Assembly (NCBI GenBank): GCA_045534445.1
Contig: JAZSJQ010000043.1
Location: 1-56,898, forward strand
Direction: 5' to 3'
DNA from: JAISGQ01 sp045534445
Lineage (GTDB): Bacteria; Bacillota; Clostridia; Oscillospirales; Acutalibacteraceae
Length of the DNA stretch: 56,898 bases
The translations under genes were made by a program, and so were the position numbers. Under the pieces are notes generated by a model, which ran no database searches, was not told where the DNA came from, and saw only the letters and a list, made by a program, of their open reading frames with translations. Shown one piece after another: positions 8,445-17,564 of this stretch. The first letter of the stretch is position 1. Every line of letters begins with the position of its first letter.

Positions 8445-10235
8445 TCAGCCGTTGAGAGCCTGCATATATTCCGAGAACTTATCGGACTTGACCTTGAAAA
8501 GCATACCGCGGCGGCTTCTTCTTCTGACCTTGCGGCGCTTCATTTTTGCAAGCTTCCAGTGCGGAACTGCAGGTTCTGCAGGGGCGGGTTCGGGAATCGG
8601 ATCATCATCGTCAAAGTGGGGAACGTATACGAAGCTTTCCTCTTCCTCATCACGCACATAGTCCGATGCGCTTCGAGCATTGTACTCAGGATTTGCCCTC
8701 ATGGGATCCTGATAGATCGGAGTGGGTGCAAGCGGTTTTTCCATTGCAGGCTCAGGAGAATAGACAGGTGCGGAATAACCCTTCTGAGCATAGGGATCGC
8801 TCATGGGGGTAAAACCGCTCTTGGTGGTGTAGTCCACTTCCATATCCTCAAATACAGGAACAACAACGGGTATTTCTTCACTTGCATAATCCGGACGGTA
8901 TACATCAGAACCGCTGGAGTTATACTCATCAGCAATGACCGGAACTGCCGCCACAGCAGCTGCAGCAGCAACGGGAGCCGCGGTCGGAGTATCCATTCCC
9001 GCACGGACTCTGGGAGTATAGCGGTCATCCGAATAATCAAAATCTTCTTCCATATGGACTACTACGGGGATATAATCCTCATCGTAATAGGTGTTTGCGC
9101 CTGAAGCTGCATTTGCTTCGATTGCCGCCAGAGCATCTGCCGCGGAGGCTGCCATAGGCTCTGCAGGTATCTGAGGCGCAGCTGCCTGCTCAGCACCGGG
9201 AACAGCACCCTGAGGCGGTCTGCGGCGCTGACCCTGAGGCGGTCTTGCTCCTGCAGGACGGGCTCTGCCGGGTGCAGGTGCAAAAATAGGTCTGCCGTAC
9301 TGGTCATAGCCCACGGGAACTCTTGGCTGTCTCTGAGGAGCGGCAAAAATAGGTCTGCCGTTCTGGTCAAAACCTATGGGACGGGGCTTCTTCTGAGGCG
9401 GACGCTGACCGTAGATAGGTCTGCCGTACTGATCATAGCCCACGGGCTGTGCAGGTGCCTGACGCGCAGGAGGCGCTACAGGATTTCCGTACTGATCATA
9501 ATATACAGGCGGCTGCCGTCTTTTAGGTCTGTTATCCATATTCTTGCCTCCCTTTCCGCGCTTGCCTTTTTCCTTCTGTTCGGTATTATCGTCCGCACCG
9601 TCCTGTGCGATGACTCCGACAGCACCTCCAAGTGCCGTTGCTGCCGCAAGCTCGGCTATTTCATCGGATGCGGCGCTATTATCGCCCTCACCCTGCATTT
9701 TTTCTGCCGCCTTTTCCTCTCTGCGTGCTGCCGCACGTTCCTCAGAGATAGGCGAAAATGCCTTGCCGTCTCCCTCGTATTCATCCTTATCGGGGAAGAT
9801 TATGGGCAATCTGTCCTCTTCCTCCTCTTCCGCAGGGGCGGATCCGGCTCCTTTGCTGTCTTCCTTAGGCTCCTCGGCATTTGCCGCGGAGGATTCCTGC
9901 TTTGCAGGCTCGGGCGAGGTGTAGACCATCGTTCTTCCCCGGCGTTTTTCTTCCTTGTCGATCATGTCAAAGATCTTATCGATCTCCTTCTTATCGACCT
10001 TGCCGTAAGGAGATTTCGCTCTTTCCAGATCCTGCTCAATTATCCTTTTTCTCGATATGAGCGTACTTGTCAGCAGATAAATAAGGCAGAGAAGCACGAT
10101 CGCTTCGGAAGCCAAAAACATCGGAGAGTATTTCCTGACAATGCTTATGAGCAGAAGCAGCGCAACGGCGATGATACCGATAATAAATACGGCTATTACC
10201 AGCACCGAGCGTTTTGATTTGTTTTTCAAATGCAT
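8445..10235 (-). CDS. membrane-anchored protein with YDQYG repeats, function unknown
   Basis: A 596-residue protein. Two N-terminal transmembrane helices (VLVIAVFIIGIIAVALLLL and FLASEAIVLLCLIYLLTSTL) are separated by a very short loop, so the long tail is probably cytoplasmic. The tail is acidic and Glu/Ala-rich (about 110-225), then carries four copies of a motif (Y/F)DQ(Y/N)G(N/R)P(V/I) spaced 20-25 residues apart (about 240-330), embedded in Pro/Arg/Gln-rich sequence. A disordered acidic region and a basic C-terminus (KRRKVRRRSRRG) follow. ATG at 10235 follows a GGAGAGGAGG stretch. No enzyme domain is visible. Compositional bias suggests a scaffold or nucleic-acid/peptidoglycan-associated role, which is speculation. 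Confidence 0.65.
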   Translation of the reverse strand: MHLKNKSKRSVLVIAVFIIGIIAVALLLLISIVRKYSPMFLASEAIVLLCLIYLLTSTLISRKRIIEQDLERAKSPYGKVDKKEIDKIFDMIDKEEKRRGRTMVYTSPEPAKQESSAANAEEPKEDSKGAGSAPAEEEEEDRLPIIFPDKDEYEGDGKAFSPISEERAAARREEKAAEKMQGEGDNSAASDEIAELAAATALGGAVGVIAQDGADDNTEQKEKGKRGKGGKNMDNRPKRRQPPVYYDQYGNPVAPPARQAPAQPVGYDQYGRPIYGQRPPQKKPRPIGFDQNGRPIFAAPQRQPRVPVGYDQYGRPIFAPAPGRARPAGARPPQGQRRRPPQGAVPGAEQAAAPQIPAEPMAASAADALAAIEANAASGANTYYDEDYIPVVVHMEEDFDYSDDRYTPRVRAGMDTPTAAPVAAAAAVAAVPVIADEYNSSGSDVYRPDYASEEIPVVVPVFEDMEVDYTTKSGFTPMSDPYAQKGYSAPVYSPEPAMEKPLAPTPIYQDPMRANPEYNARSASDYVRDEEEESFVYVPHFDDDDPIPEPAPAEPAVPHWKLAKMKRRKVRRRSRRGMLFKVKSDKFSEYMQALNG

Positions 10236-10279
10236 TGCCTCCTCTCCTATAAAAGTAATTATCTACTGATTCATAGTTA

Positions 10280-10308
10280 ATCTTACTATATTATTCCAAT
10301 CATGTCAA
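10280..10308 (-). promoter_or_regulatory. promoter of the YDQYG-repeat protein gene
   Basis: On the minus strand a perfect TTGACA (10303-10308) overlaps the end of ksgA. TAAGAT (10280-10285) lies 17 bp downstream. The gene may therefore be transcribed separately from ksgA. Confidence 0.5.
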
Positions 10309-11166
10309 TACAAAATCAGCACAGCGGGACAAAACCGAAAGCTTTTCAAAGGAAAGCTCCTCTATTCTCGTGTTTTGCGGTATTTCTGCGGCATCAAGCA
10401 CCGTCGCCGCCTGCTCACGGGTCAGAAAGCCCCCTGAGCACAGGGAATTGAGCAGGGTCTTTCTGCGCTGCGAAAAGCCTGCCTTTATGAGTCTGAAGAA
10501 TATTTCCTTCCTGCCCACGGGGAAAGGCGGCTCACTGCGAAGTTCAAGGGAAATGACCGCAGAATCAACATTCGGGGCAGGCATGAAGCTGCCGCGGGAC
10601 ACATTGAAAAGCTTCTTTGCCTCGGCATAATAGGCAACTGCCACGGTAACCGCACCTGCATCCCTTGAGCCCACCGGTGCGCAAAGGCGCTGTGCGGCTT
10701 CCTTCTGCACCATTACCGTTATGCTGGAAAAGGGAAGCTCGTCTTCAAGAAGCTTCATTACAAGAGGCGATGTAATATAGTAAGGAAGGTTTGCGCATAC
10801 GCTGACATTACTGCAATCGGCAAATTTTTCGTTTATGAGGGCGCCTAAGTCAAGGGTCAGCGCATCGGCATTCACAACCTCAACATTGCCGCACTCTGCC
10901 AGAGTCTCGTCAAGCACGGGCAAAAGCCGCTCGTCAAGCTCGATGGCAACCACCTTTTTCGCAAGACGGGACAGCTCTCTCGTAAGCACTCCCATACCCG
11001 GTCCTATTTCTATGACGCCTGTGCTGTCATCACGCACAGCCGCCTCCGCCATACGCGGACACACTGAGGGATTTATGAGAAAATTCTGACCGAGGCTCTT
11101 TGAAAAAGTGAAGCCGTGACGGGTCAGAAGCTCTTTTATTGCCGATACATCGGTAAGTCGTTCCAT
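10300..11166 (-). CDS. rsmA: 16S rRNA (adenine1518-N6/adenine1519-N6) dimethyltransferase
   Basis: A 288-residue KsgA/RsmA enzyme that dimethylates two adjacent adenines near the 3' end of 16S rRNA during small-subunit maturation, using S-adenosylmethionine. Visible motifs: an N-terminal SLGQNFLINP, SAM-binding IEIGPGMGVLTREL (about 51-64), an acidic VVAIELDERL and the catalytic CANLPYYITSP motif, followed by the small helical C-terminal domain (SQRRKTLLNSL). ATG at 11166 follows AAGGAG. It is divergent from the dCMP deaminase. A TATCAT -10 candidate is present upstream but its -35 is weak. Length is typical. Confidence 0.95.
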   Translation of the reverse strand: MERLTDVSAIKELLTRHGFTFSKSLGQNFLINPSVCPRMAEAAVRDDSTGVIEIGPGMGVLTRELSRLAKKVVAIELDERLLPVLDETLAECGNVEVVNADALTLDLGALINEKFADCSNVSVCANLPYYITSPLVMKLLEDELPFSSITVMVQKEAAQRLCAPVGSRDAGAVTVAVAYYAEAKKLFNVSRGSFMPAPNVDSAVISLELRSEPPFPVGRKEIFFRLIKAGFSQRRKTLLNSLCSGGFLTREQAATVLDAAEIPQNTRIEELSFEKLSVLSRCADFVLT

Positions 11167-11267
11167 ATATACAGCTCCTTTCGGTCTGCTGACAGATCAT
11201 CGATTTACATATGATACCACATTCTTCAGCAGGATAAAAGATGTAAAGACATTTTTATTCAAAGCAC

Positions 11268-11296
11268 TTGTCAAAACAGTGTGCAGTTGGTATGAT
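11268..11296 (+). promoter_or_regulatory. promoter of the dCMP deaminase gene
   Basis: TTGTCA (11268-11273) and TATGAT (11291-11296) are separated by exactly 17 bp, about 30 bp before the start codon. Confidence 0.65.
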
Positions 11297-11326
11297 AAGT
11301 TGAGTTAACAAAAAGGAGCGTTATTT

Positions 11327-11815
11327 ATGGCAAGAAGAGACAAGGAAAATTATTACCTTGATATAGCTCAGACCGTTTCCGAAAGGAGCACCTGTCTTCG
11401 CCGTCACTACGGTGCTATAATAGTCCAGAACGATGAGATAGTGTCCTCCGGCTACAACGGAGCGCCCAGAGGCAGACAGAATTGCTCCGATATGAATTCC
11501 TGCATAAGAGAAAAGCTGGGAATTGCAAGAGGCGAGCGATATGAGCTGTGCAGAGCAGTTCATGCCGAGGCAAACGCTATCATATCCGCCAGCCGTGCCT
11601 CCATGCTTGGCGCAACCCTGTATCTTGCAGGCACCGACGGAAAAACAGGCGAGCTGCTTCGCGATTCCTGCTCCTGCGCCATGTGCAAGAGGCTTGTTAT
11701 AAACGCAGGCATCGCCAGAGTCGTTATCCGCAATACTCCCGAGGAATTTACGGTCATCGATGTTCAGGACTGGATAGAAAACGATGAATCCGTCGAAGGC
11801 TCCTTCGGCTATTAA
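11327..11815 (+). CDS. deoxycytidylate (dCMP) deaminase family protein
   Basis: A 162-residue zinc-dependent deaminase. The zinc/catalytic motif HAEANAI lies at about 82-88 and the second zinc pair in a SCSCAMCKR segment (about 119-127). RSTCLRRHYGAIIV and GYNGAPRG are typical of the dCMP/ComEB branch, which converts dCMP to dUMP for dTMP synthesis. The usual PCxxC is SCAMC here, so a Ser or other residue replaces Pro. ATG at 11327 has AAAGGAG upstream. The next gene begins 15 bp after its stop, so the two are probably co-transcribed. Confidence 0.85.
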   Translation: MARRDKENYYLDIAQTVSERSTCLRRHYGAIIVQNDEIVSSGYNGAPRGRQNCSDMNSCIREKLGIARGERYELCRAVHAEANAIISASRASMLGATLYLAGTDGKTGELLRDSCSCAMCKRLVINAGIARVVIRNTPEEFTVIDVQDWIENDESVEGSFGY

Positions 11816-11830
11816 CGGAGGTATTTCTGT

Positions 11831-12655
11831 ATGTATGAAATAGATATGCGGAAGGTCCTTCTGGTAATAGTGCTTCCGCTGGCGGCAATAATCGCCGCCA
11901 TAATCGCACTGTGCCTTTCCTGCAGCTGTGCGGTCGGCGGCAAGGGCTGGAACGGTGAATGGAACCGCGAGGGCGATGCGACATTCTCCCGCGCCTGCAT
12001 CACCATTCACGATACAGACAGCCGCGGCTTCCTCTTTGACGTCGAGATCCACAACGGCAACACCGTTGCAGATGTGCATGATCTGCGAGCCAATTTCCAC
12101 GGTGAAGGCAGCAGCTATGCCACTTACGAAATAGTCGATACAGATGCGTATGTGGAATTTACTCTGGAGGAGGAAAGCCTCACCGTCGGCTTTGTAAGCA
12201 AGGAGAATATGCAGTGGGAGGTAATCGAGGGTTTCTCCTACGGTGCAAACATCGAGGGCATTTATCTCTGCGGCGATGTTGAGTATCTCAATACCAGTCT
12301 TTCACAGATGGAGGTTCTCACCGAAGAGCAAGACGAAATGATATCCAATGCTCTCACCAAGGATCAGTATGCAAGACTTATGGACTGCTTCCAGATGTGG
12401 CGTGTTGAGCGAAACAACAATGACGGTGCCTATGTATATTACGGCATGGTCACAGGCAACGAATATGCCGCCGTTCTGCTTCTCTACGACGACGGCACCT
12501 ACAGCATGATAATAAGCGAGGACGGCACCGAGAATATGTCCTATCTGACCAACAACGGCATTTACACCGCTGACCTTGGTGCATATCCCGAGTCTATCCA
12601 GCAGTGGATAGAGGACTATCAGGAGGCATACTATACCGCCCAGAACAATTACTGA
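11831..12655 (+). CDS. secreted or lipid-anchored protein of unknown function
   Basis: A 274-residue protein with a long hydrophobic N-terminus (VLLVIVLPLAAIIAAIIALCL) followed by SCSC, a possible but imperfect lipobox, so it is either a lipoprotein or a signal-anchored exoprotein. The first half (WNGEWNREG...ITIHDTDSRGFLFDVEIHNG) looks like a beta-barrel or lipocalin-like fold. The second half contains acidic and Tyr-rich stretches. GGAGGT precedes the ATG at 11831. It lies 15 bp after the deaminase, probably in the same transcript, and is followed by a terminator. No functional family was recognised. Confidence 0.65.
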   Translation: MYEIDMRKVLLVIVLPLAAIIAAIIALCLSCSCAVGGKGWNGEWNREGDATFSRACITIHDTDSRGFLFDVEIHNGNTVADVHDLRANFHGEGSSYATYEIVDTDAYVEFTLEEESLTVGFVSKENMQWEVIEGFSYGANIEGIYLCGDVEYLNTSLSQMEVLTEEQDEMISNALTKDQYARLMDCFQMWRVERNNNDGAYVYYGMVTGNEYAAVLLLYDDGTYSMIISEDGTENMSYLTNNGIYTADLGAYPESIQQWIEDYQEAYYTAQNNY

Positions 12656-12672
12656 TAATCTCTGCAAACCAG

Positions 12673-12699
12673 AACCACCGGTTCATCCGGTGGTTTTGA
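12673..12699 (+). terminator. rho-independent terminator
   Basis: AACCACCGG (12673-12681) pairs with CCGGTGGTT (12687-12695), loop TTCAT, followed by a short T-run. It ends the deaminase/exoprotein unit. Confidence 0.75.
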
Positions 12700-12749
12700 T
12701 ATTTATCCGCGTTACAAATGCATCGTTCTTTTTTTGTTTCATTTTACTA

Positions 12750-12778
12750 TTGTTTGCCCTTCGGTGATTGTTTATAAT
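12750..12778 (+). promoter_or_regulatory. promoter of the large secreted protease gene
   Basis: TTGTTT (12750-12755) and TATAAT (12773-12778), 17-bp spacing. The mRNA would start about 45 bp before the chosen start codon. Confidence 0.6.
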
Positions 12779-12831
12779 AGTATATGGTATATTGTCAGTT
12801 TTTTCAAATTCACCTGACGGAGGGAAATTTT

Positions 12832-15800
12832 ATGAGTAAAAAACCTGTCAGGATCTTATCGATCCTGCTCGCTCTGCTCCTTGTTGCGGCAAACGGAATC
12901 GTTAACATCGGTTCCTGGGACGGCATTATCGCGCGTGCCGAAAGCGAGAATATTACCGCCGAGAAGGAAAGCGTTCACATCATCAGCTTCTCGGACAGCG
13001 CACCCATAATCGACCCCGAAATGGGCATCATTGAAGGCGGCTTTATCGATGAGCCGGGTCTCTTTGCAAAGGAACGTTACCGTGATGAGTCCAATATGCT
13101 CTTCGCCATTCTTCCTGAGTCTTACAGCGCCGCTGATGAGGGCATGGTAACCTCAGTAAAGAATCAGAATCCTTACGGCACCTGCTGGTCCTTCTCCACA
13201 ATGAACCTCATTGAATCAAGCCTCATTGCCGAGGACAGCAATGCAAAGGATTCCGTTGACTTCTCTGAGCTTCACCTTGCATATTTCAATTATAACCGCC
13301 CCACCGACCCTCTGGGTCTTACCGCAGGCGACTATATATTCTACAACGACGCCGACGTTCTCAACGCAGGCGGCAACTACTTCATGGCAATGAACACCCT
13401 TTCTTCGGGTGTCGGCCCTGTCGCTGATTCCGTTCTCCCCTATACCAATGCAAGTGCTGCTCCTTCTTTTTCCGATTCTCTTGCATACGCAAACCGCAGT
13501 GCAACACTTGAAAATGTTCTCATGTGTCCCGCAAACAACTCCGAGCGCCTCAAGGCTCTCATCATGGAGTACGGCTCTGTTGGTATTGCTTATTACCATC
13601 ATTCCGACTACATTAACACCGATACCTACGCAATGTACAACGATGATTTTGCATACACCAACCATGCTGTATCCATAGTAGGCTGGAATGATGCATATTC
13701 AAAGTCCAATTTCCGCTCCGACCGCGCACCTCAGAACAACGGTGCATGGCTCGTAAAGAACAGTTGGGGCGAAAACTGGGGCAATGACGGCTACTGCTGG
13801 ATATCCTATGAGGATATGGCTTTCAAGCCCGATTCCAAAGGACTTTACAGATCCTGCTACGTCTTTGATTACACCGCCGATGTCAACACCGACGAAAACA
13901 TCTATCAGTATGACGGCGGCGCTCTCGAGGGCTGGGTAGACGGCATCAGCCCCACCTATCGCGTGGGCAATGTCTATACCGCTCAGCGCAACGAGACTCT
14001 CACTTCCGCTTCCGTTGTAACTCTCAACAGCAATGTTTCCTACTCCCTGCAGCTTTACAAGGGACTTCCCGCAAACACCTCCAACCCCGAAAACGGCATT
14101 GCACTGCTCTCTTCTCCTGTTACAGGCGTGTTTGACGATGCGGGACTTCACTCCGTTGAGCTTCCCGAGGGCATCGATATAGCCGAAGGTCAGACCTTCA
14201 GTGCGGTATTTACCCTTACCAGCAACTCCGAGGCAGCTCTTGTCGCCATCGACTTTTCGGCGGATTACCTCGATTCAATGAACACCAACTATGTAACAAG
14301 CGAGACCGCCGGTCAGTCCTTTGCCTACTATCAGTATGATGGCGGCTCCTACTACTGGCGCGACCTTGCATCGGTCTTTGATCCCGGTGCAACCGCTCGA
14401 GTAAAAGTCGTGGCTGAGCCTGCTCCCGAGCCCGAACCCGAGCCCGAACCCGAGCCCGAGCCCGAACCTGAACCTGAACCTGAATCTGCGCCCCAGATAG
14501 TCATCACTACCGCTCTTCCCGTAGGAAGCACCATGATAATCCGCGTCGGCACCGATGCGGAAACCTTCTCCGTTGACTGGGGTAGCGGCACTGCCATCAG
14601 CTACGCCGAAAATGATGTTACGGGCAACACCGAGGTAACAGGCACTGTCGCAGGCAGCACAATAAAGATTTACTGCGATGGCGATATAACCTACTTCCAC
14701 TGCGGCGATGACGGAATAACCTCGAACCTTATAACCTCCATTGATGTCAGCAAGGCTGTCGGACTTCAGACTCTCTGCTGCGGCAGAAACAGACTGACTT
14801 CACTGAATGTCGCCGCAAATACGGCTCTTACTGAGCTTTACTGCTTCGGCAATCAGCTCTCAGAGCTTGATGTAACAAACAACCCCATGCTTAAAACCCT
14901 TGTCTGCGGCTATAATGAGCTTACCGCTGCAGACACCTCCTGCAATTTGGCGCTTGAGTATTTCTCCTGCTCCAACAGTGCGATCACCGACCTTGATTTA
15001 TCAAACAACTCTGCACTCACCGATCTGTGGTGCGATAACAATAAGCTCACCTCACTTGATCTTGGCAGCAACACCGAGCTTAAATTCATCAACTGCAATA
15101 ACAACAGCATCACCTCCCTTGACCTTTCGGCAAACTCTAAGCTTACCGATCTGTGGTGTGACGAAAACAAGCTCACCTCTCTTGACCTGAGCAATAACCC
15201 TAACCTCGTCTGGGTAACCTGTGCTTTTAACGAGTTGGAGACGCTTGAGCTTGGAAGCGTTTCCTCAATTCAGCATCTTGACTGTCTGTGCAACAAGCTC
15301 ACCGAGTTGGATTTAAGCGGCTGCAAGGCAAGTCTCAGTCATCTCAACTGTATGGAAAATATGCTCACTGAGCTTGATGTCTCCGATTCCCCCCTTCTGT
15401 CCTCTCTGTCCTGCGAGGAGAACAGCATAACCTCTCTCGACATTTCAGGATGTCCTTCTCTTGCCTATCTGGTATGCCGCAACAACGCTCTGCGTTTCTC
15501 CTCGATGCCTGTTGAGACACCTGCCGTCTCTGACACTGATTACTCCCCCCAGAGTGTAATTGTAATCCCCGAAAGCACCAATATCGGCACTACCATAGAT
15601 CTCTCCTCTGAGTACAGCATCAACGGAACAGCTTCCGAATACACCTGGATAGATGTCGATTCCCGTTTCATCGTCACCCCTGTCTCCTCCGAGAAAGGCA
15701 TATTCACCTTTGGCGCCGAGCACGCAGGAAAGACTCTCTATTGTGAAATAACAAACTCCCTCTTCCCACGACTCACTGTTCTGACAACCGAGACCACACT

Positions 15801-17514
15801 GATAGGCATACCCGGTTTCGCAGACATCACTCCAACCCTCTCTGCAGCCTCCGGCGGCTATGACCGCATAAACCTTTCCTGGGAACCCGTGGATGAGGCT
15901 GTAAAGTACGAGGTCTGGATTGCGACCTCTGCAAACGGCACTTATACCCTCAAGGCAACCCTTGACAGCTCAAAGACCTCCTATGTCAATACAGGAAGAA
16001 CCTTCAACAAGACTTACTATTACAAGCTCCGCGCATATAACAGCTACGGAGAAAAATCTCAGGATTCTGAAATAGTCTCCGCAAAGGCACTACCCGCACA
16101 GGTCAATAATGTAAAGGCGACCCGCGCTTCCTACAACAGCATCAAGATAAGCTGGAGCAAGGTTCCCGGCGCTTCCGGATATACCATTTACAGAGCCACC
16201 TCTCCAGACGGCACCTACACTTCCGTCAAGCGCGTAACAAGCGGCTCTACCGTTTCCTACACCAACACAAGCCTTACTCCCGGCAAGACCTATTACTACA
16301 AGGTAAAGGCATACCGCAATTCGGGCAGCACAAGGATCTACGGTCCCGAAAGCGAGCTTGTCAACGCATATCCCTATCTGACAAAGCCCACCATCACCGT
16401 TTCCAAGACCTCTTACTATCTCACCGTCAAGTGGGCAAAGATCGGCGGCGCAACAGGCTATAAGGTCTACCGTTCAACCGATCCCAACGGCGAATACACC
16501 CTTGTCAAGACCATTACAAGCGGTTCCACCGTCACTTTCACAAATACCTCTGTCGTACCCGGTGTTACCTATTACTACAAGGTCACGGCAACCCGCGGCA
16601 CCTACGAGAGCGACGCATCTGCGGCTAAATCCGCTGCCCCCGCACTGGGTAAGCCCACCTCTGTCCTCGCAAACCGCTCAAGCTACAACAGCATAAAGAT
16701 CACATGGAAGCCTGTTACCGGCGCTTCCGGATATGTCATCTACCGCTGTGACACTGCAGACGGTGAGTACGAGGAGATTGCACGCGCCTCCGGCAGCAGC
16801 ACAAAATCCTACAACGATACAGGACTCAAGACCGGCAAAGTATATAACTATAAGGTTGCCGCATACCGCACTGTCAGCGGACAGACAGGTCTCAGCCCTC
16901 TGTCTGCATATGACCCCGGCAGAGCGACTCTCGGAACAGTACCCAATGTTTCCGCAAAGAGAAACAGCTATGACAGCGTGAAGCTTTCGTGGACACAGCT
17001 TGCAGGTTCTGACGGTTACTATATTTACCGTTCCACCGCCAAGAGCGGCACCTATACTCAGCTTGCAAAGGTCGATAGCGGCAGCGTTCTCAGCTATATC
17101 GACGATGACCTTGTAACAGGCAAGTATTATTACTACAAGCTCCGCGGCTACAGAATCGTGGACGGCACCGAGGTGCTCAGTCCCTCCTACTCTTCTGTAC
17201 TGACCGCAAGAGGCACCCTCACAACTCCTGTCGTGACCGCTTCCAAGGTTTCAAGCGGCAAGGCAAAGATAACCGTAAAGCCCGTTGACGGTGCTGACGG
17301 CTACTATGTATACCGCGCAACAAGCAAGAGCGGCACATACACCAACATCACATCGAAGTGCACTGTCACTACCGATGAAAACGGCAACACAATTTTCACC
17401 ATCGCAGGTCAGACCAAGGGCAAGACTTACTATTATAAGGTAAGAGCCTACCACAAGGAGAGCAGCGGCAATGTTTACAGCGCTTACTGCTCCTACAAAG
17501 CCTGCAAGGTATAG
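12832..17514 (+). CDS. large secreted papain-like (C1) protease with LRR and six Fn3 domains
   Basis: A 1560-residue exoprotein starting at ATG 12832 after GGAGGG; an in-frame ATG at 12784 lies before that site and is rejected. A signal peptide (residues 1-37) and propeptide precede a C1A cysteine-protease domain with Gln112, Cys118 (GTCWSFS), His278 (TNHAVSIVGW) and Asn310 (VKNSWGENWG), the full papain set. A beta-rich domain follows, then a PE/EP repeat linker (about 530-553), about ten ~21-residue LRRs of the LxxLxCxxNxLTxLDLS type (about 640-890), and six Fn3 domains (about 1000-1560). No dockerin, LPXTG or SLH anchor is present, so it is probably secreted or held by its repeats. Single gene between promoter and terminator. 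Likely degrades host or feed protein. Confidence 0.9.
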   Translation: MSKKPVRILSILLALLLVAANGIVNIGSWDGIIARAESENITAEKESVHIISFSDSAPIIDPEMGIIEGGFIDEPGLFAKERYRDESNMLFAILPESYSAADEGMVTSVKNQNPYGTCWSFSTMNLIESSLIAEDSNAKDSVDFSELHLAYFNYNRPTDPLGLTAGDYIFYNDADVLNAGGNYFMAMNTLSSGVGPVADSVLPYTNASAAPSFSDSLAYANRSATLENVLMCPANNSERLKALIMEYGSVGIAYYHHSDYINTDTYAMYNDDFAYTNHAVSIVGWNDAYSKSNFRSDRAPQNNGAWLVKNSWGENWGNDGYCWISYEDMAFKPDSKGLYRSCYVFDYTADVNTDENIYQYDGGALEGWVDGISPTYRVGNVYTAQRNETLTSASVVTLNSNVSYSLQLYKGLPANTSNPENGIALLSSPVTGVFDDAGLHSVELPEGIDIAEGQTFSAVFTLTSNSEAALVAIDFSADYLDSMNTNYVTSETAGQSFAYYQYDGGSYYWRDLASVFDPGATARVKVVAEPAPEPEPEPEPEPEPEPEPEPESAPQIVITTALPVGSTMIIRVGTDAETFSVDWGSGTAISYAENDVTGNTEVTGTVAGSTIKIYCDGDITYFHCGDDGITSNLITSIDVSKAVGLQTLCCGRNRLTSLNVAANTALTELYCFGNQLSELDVTNNPMLKTLVCGYNELTAADTSCNLALEYFSCSNSAITDLDLSNNSALTDLWCDNNKLTSLDLGSNTELKFINCNNNSITSLDLSANSKLTDLWCDENKLTSLDLSNNPNLVWVTCAFNELETLELGSVSSIQHLDCLCNKLTELDLSGCKASLSHLNCMENMLTELDVSDSPLLSSLSCEENSITSLDISGCPSLAYLVCRNNALRFSSMPVETPAVSDTDYSPQSVIVIPESTNIGTTIDLSSEYSINGTASEYTWIDVDSRFIVTPVSSEKGIFTFGAEHAGKTLYCEITNSLFPRLTVLTTETTLIGIPGFADITPTLSAASGGYDRINLSWEPVDEAVKYEVWIATSANGTYTLKATLDSSKTSYVNTGRTFNKTYYYKLRAYNSYGEKSQDSEIVSAKALPAQVNNVKATRASYNSIKISWSKVPGASGYTIYRATSPDGTYTSVKRVTSGSTVSYTNTSLTPGKTYYYKVKAYRNSGSTRIYGPESELVNAYPYLTKPTITVSKTSYYLTVKWAKIGGATGYKVYRSTDPNGEYTLVKTITSGSTVTFTNTSVVPGVTYYYKVTATRGTYESDASAAKSAAPALGKPTSVLANRSSYNSIKITWKPVTGASGYVIYRCDTADGEYEEIARASGSSTKSYNDTGLKTGKVYNYKVAAYRTVSGQTGLSPLSAYDPGRATLGTVPNVSAKRNSYDSVKLSWTQLAGSDGYYIYRSTAKSGTYTQLAKVDSGSVLSYIDDDLVTGKYYYYKLRGYRIVDGTEVLSPSYSSVLTARGTLTTPVVTASKVSSGKAKITVKPVDGADGYYVYRATSKSGTYTNITSKCTVTTDENGNTIFTIAGQTKGKTYYYKVRAYHKESSGNVYSAYCSYKACKV
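14416..14490 (+). repeat. Pro-Glu dipeptide repeat in the protease
   Basis: Tandem 6-bp units encoding PE/EP dipeptides form a rigid acidic linker between the protease-proximal region and the LRR region. The short DNA repeat is prone to slippage, so length may vary between strains. Confidence 0.8.
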
Positions 17515-17526
17515 CAAGATATGACG

Positions 17527-17558
17527 AAACCGCCGAGGCAAATGCCTCGGCGGTTTTT
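17527..17558. terminator. bidirectional terminator
   Basis: AAACCGCCGAGGCA (17527-17540) pairs with TGCCTCGGCGGTTT (17543-17556) with a T-run after it. It lies between the convergent protease gene and the TM2 gene. Confidence 0.85.
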
Positions 17559-17564
17559 CTCAAT

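Noticed and set aside
12784..12831. Earlier start for the large protease
   Set aside because: The extra 16 codons contain the ribosome site GGAGGG and would spoil the signal peptide.
17200..17514. Dockerin or sorting signal at the end of the protease
   Set aside because: The last domain is an Fn3 repeat; no duplicated calcium-binding loop or LPXTG is present.
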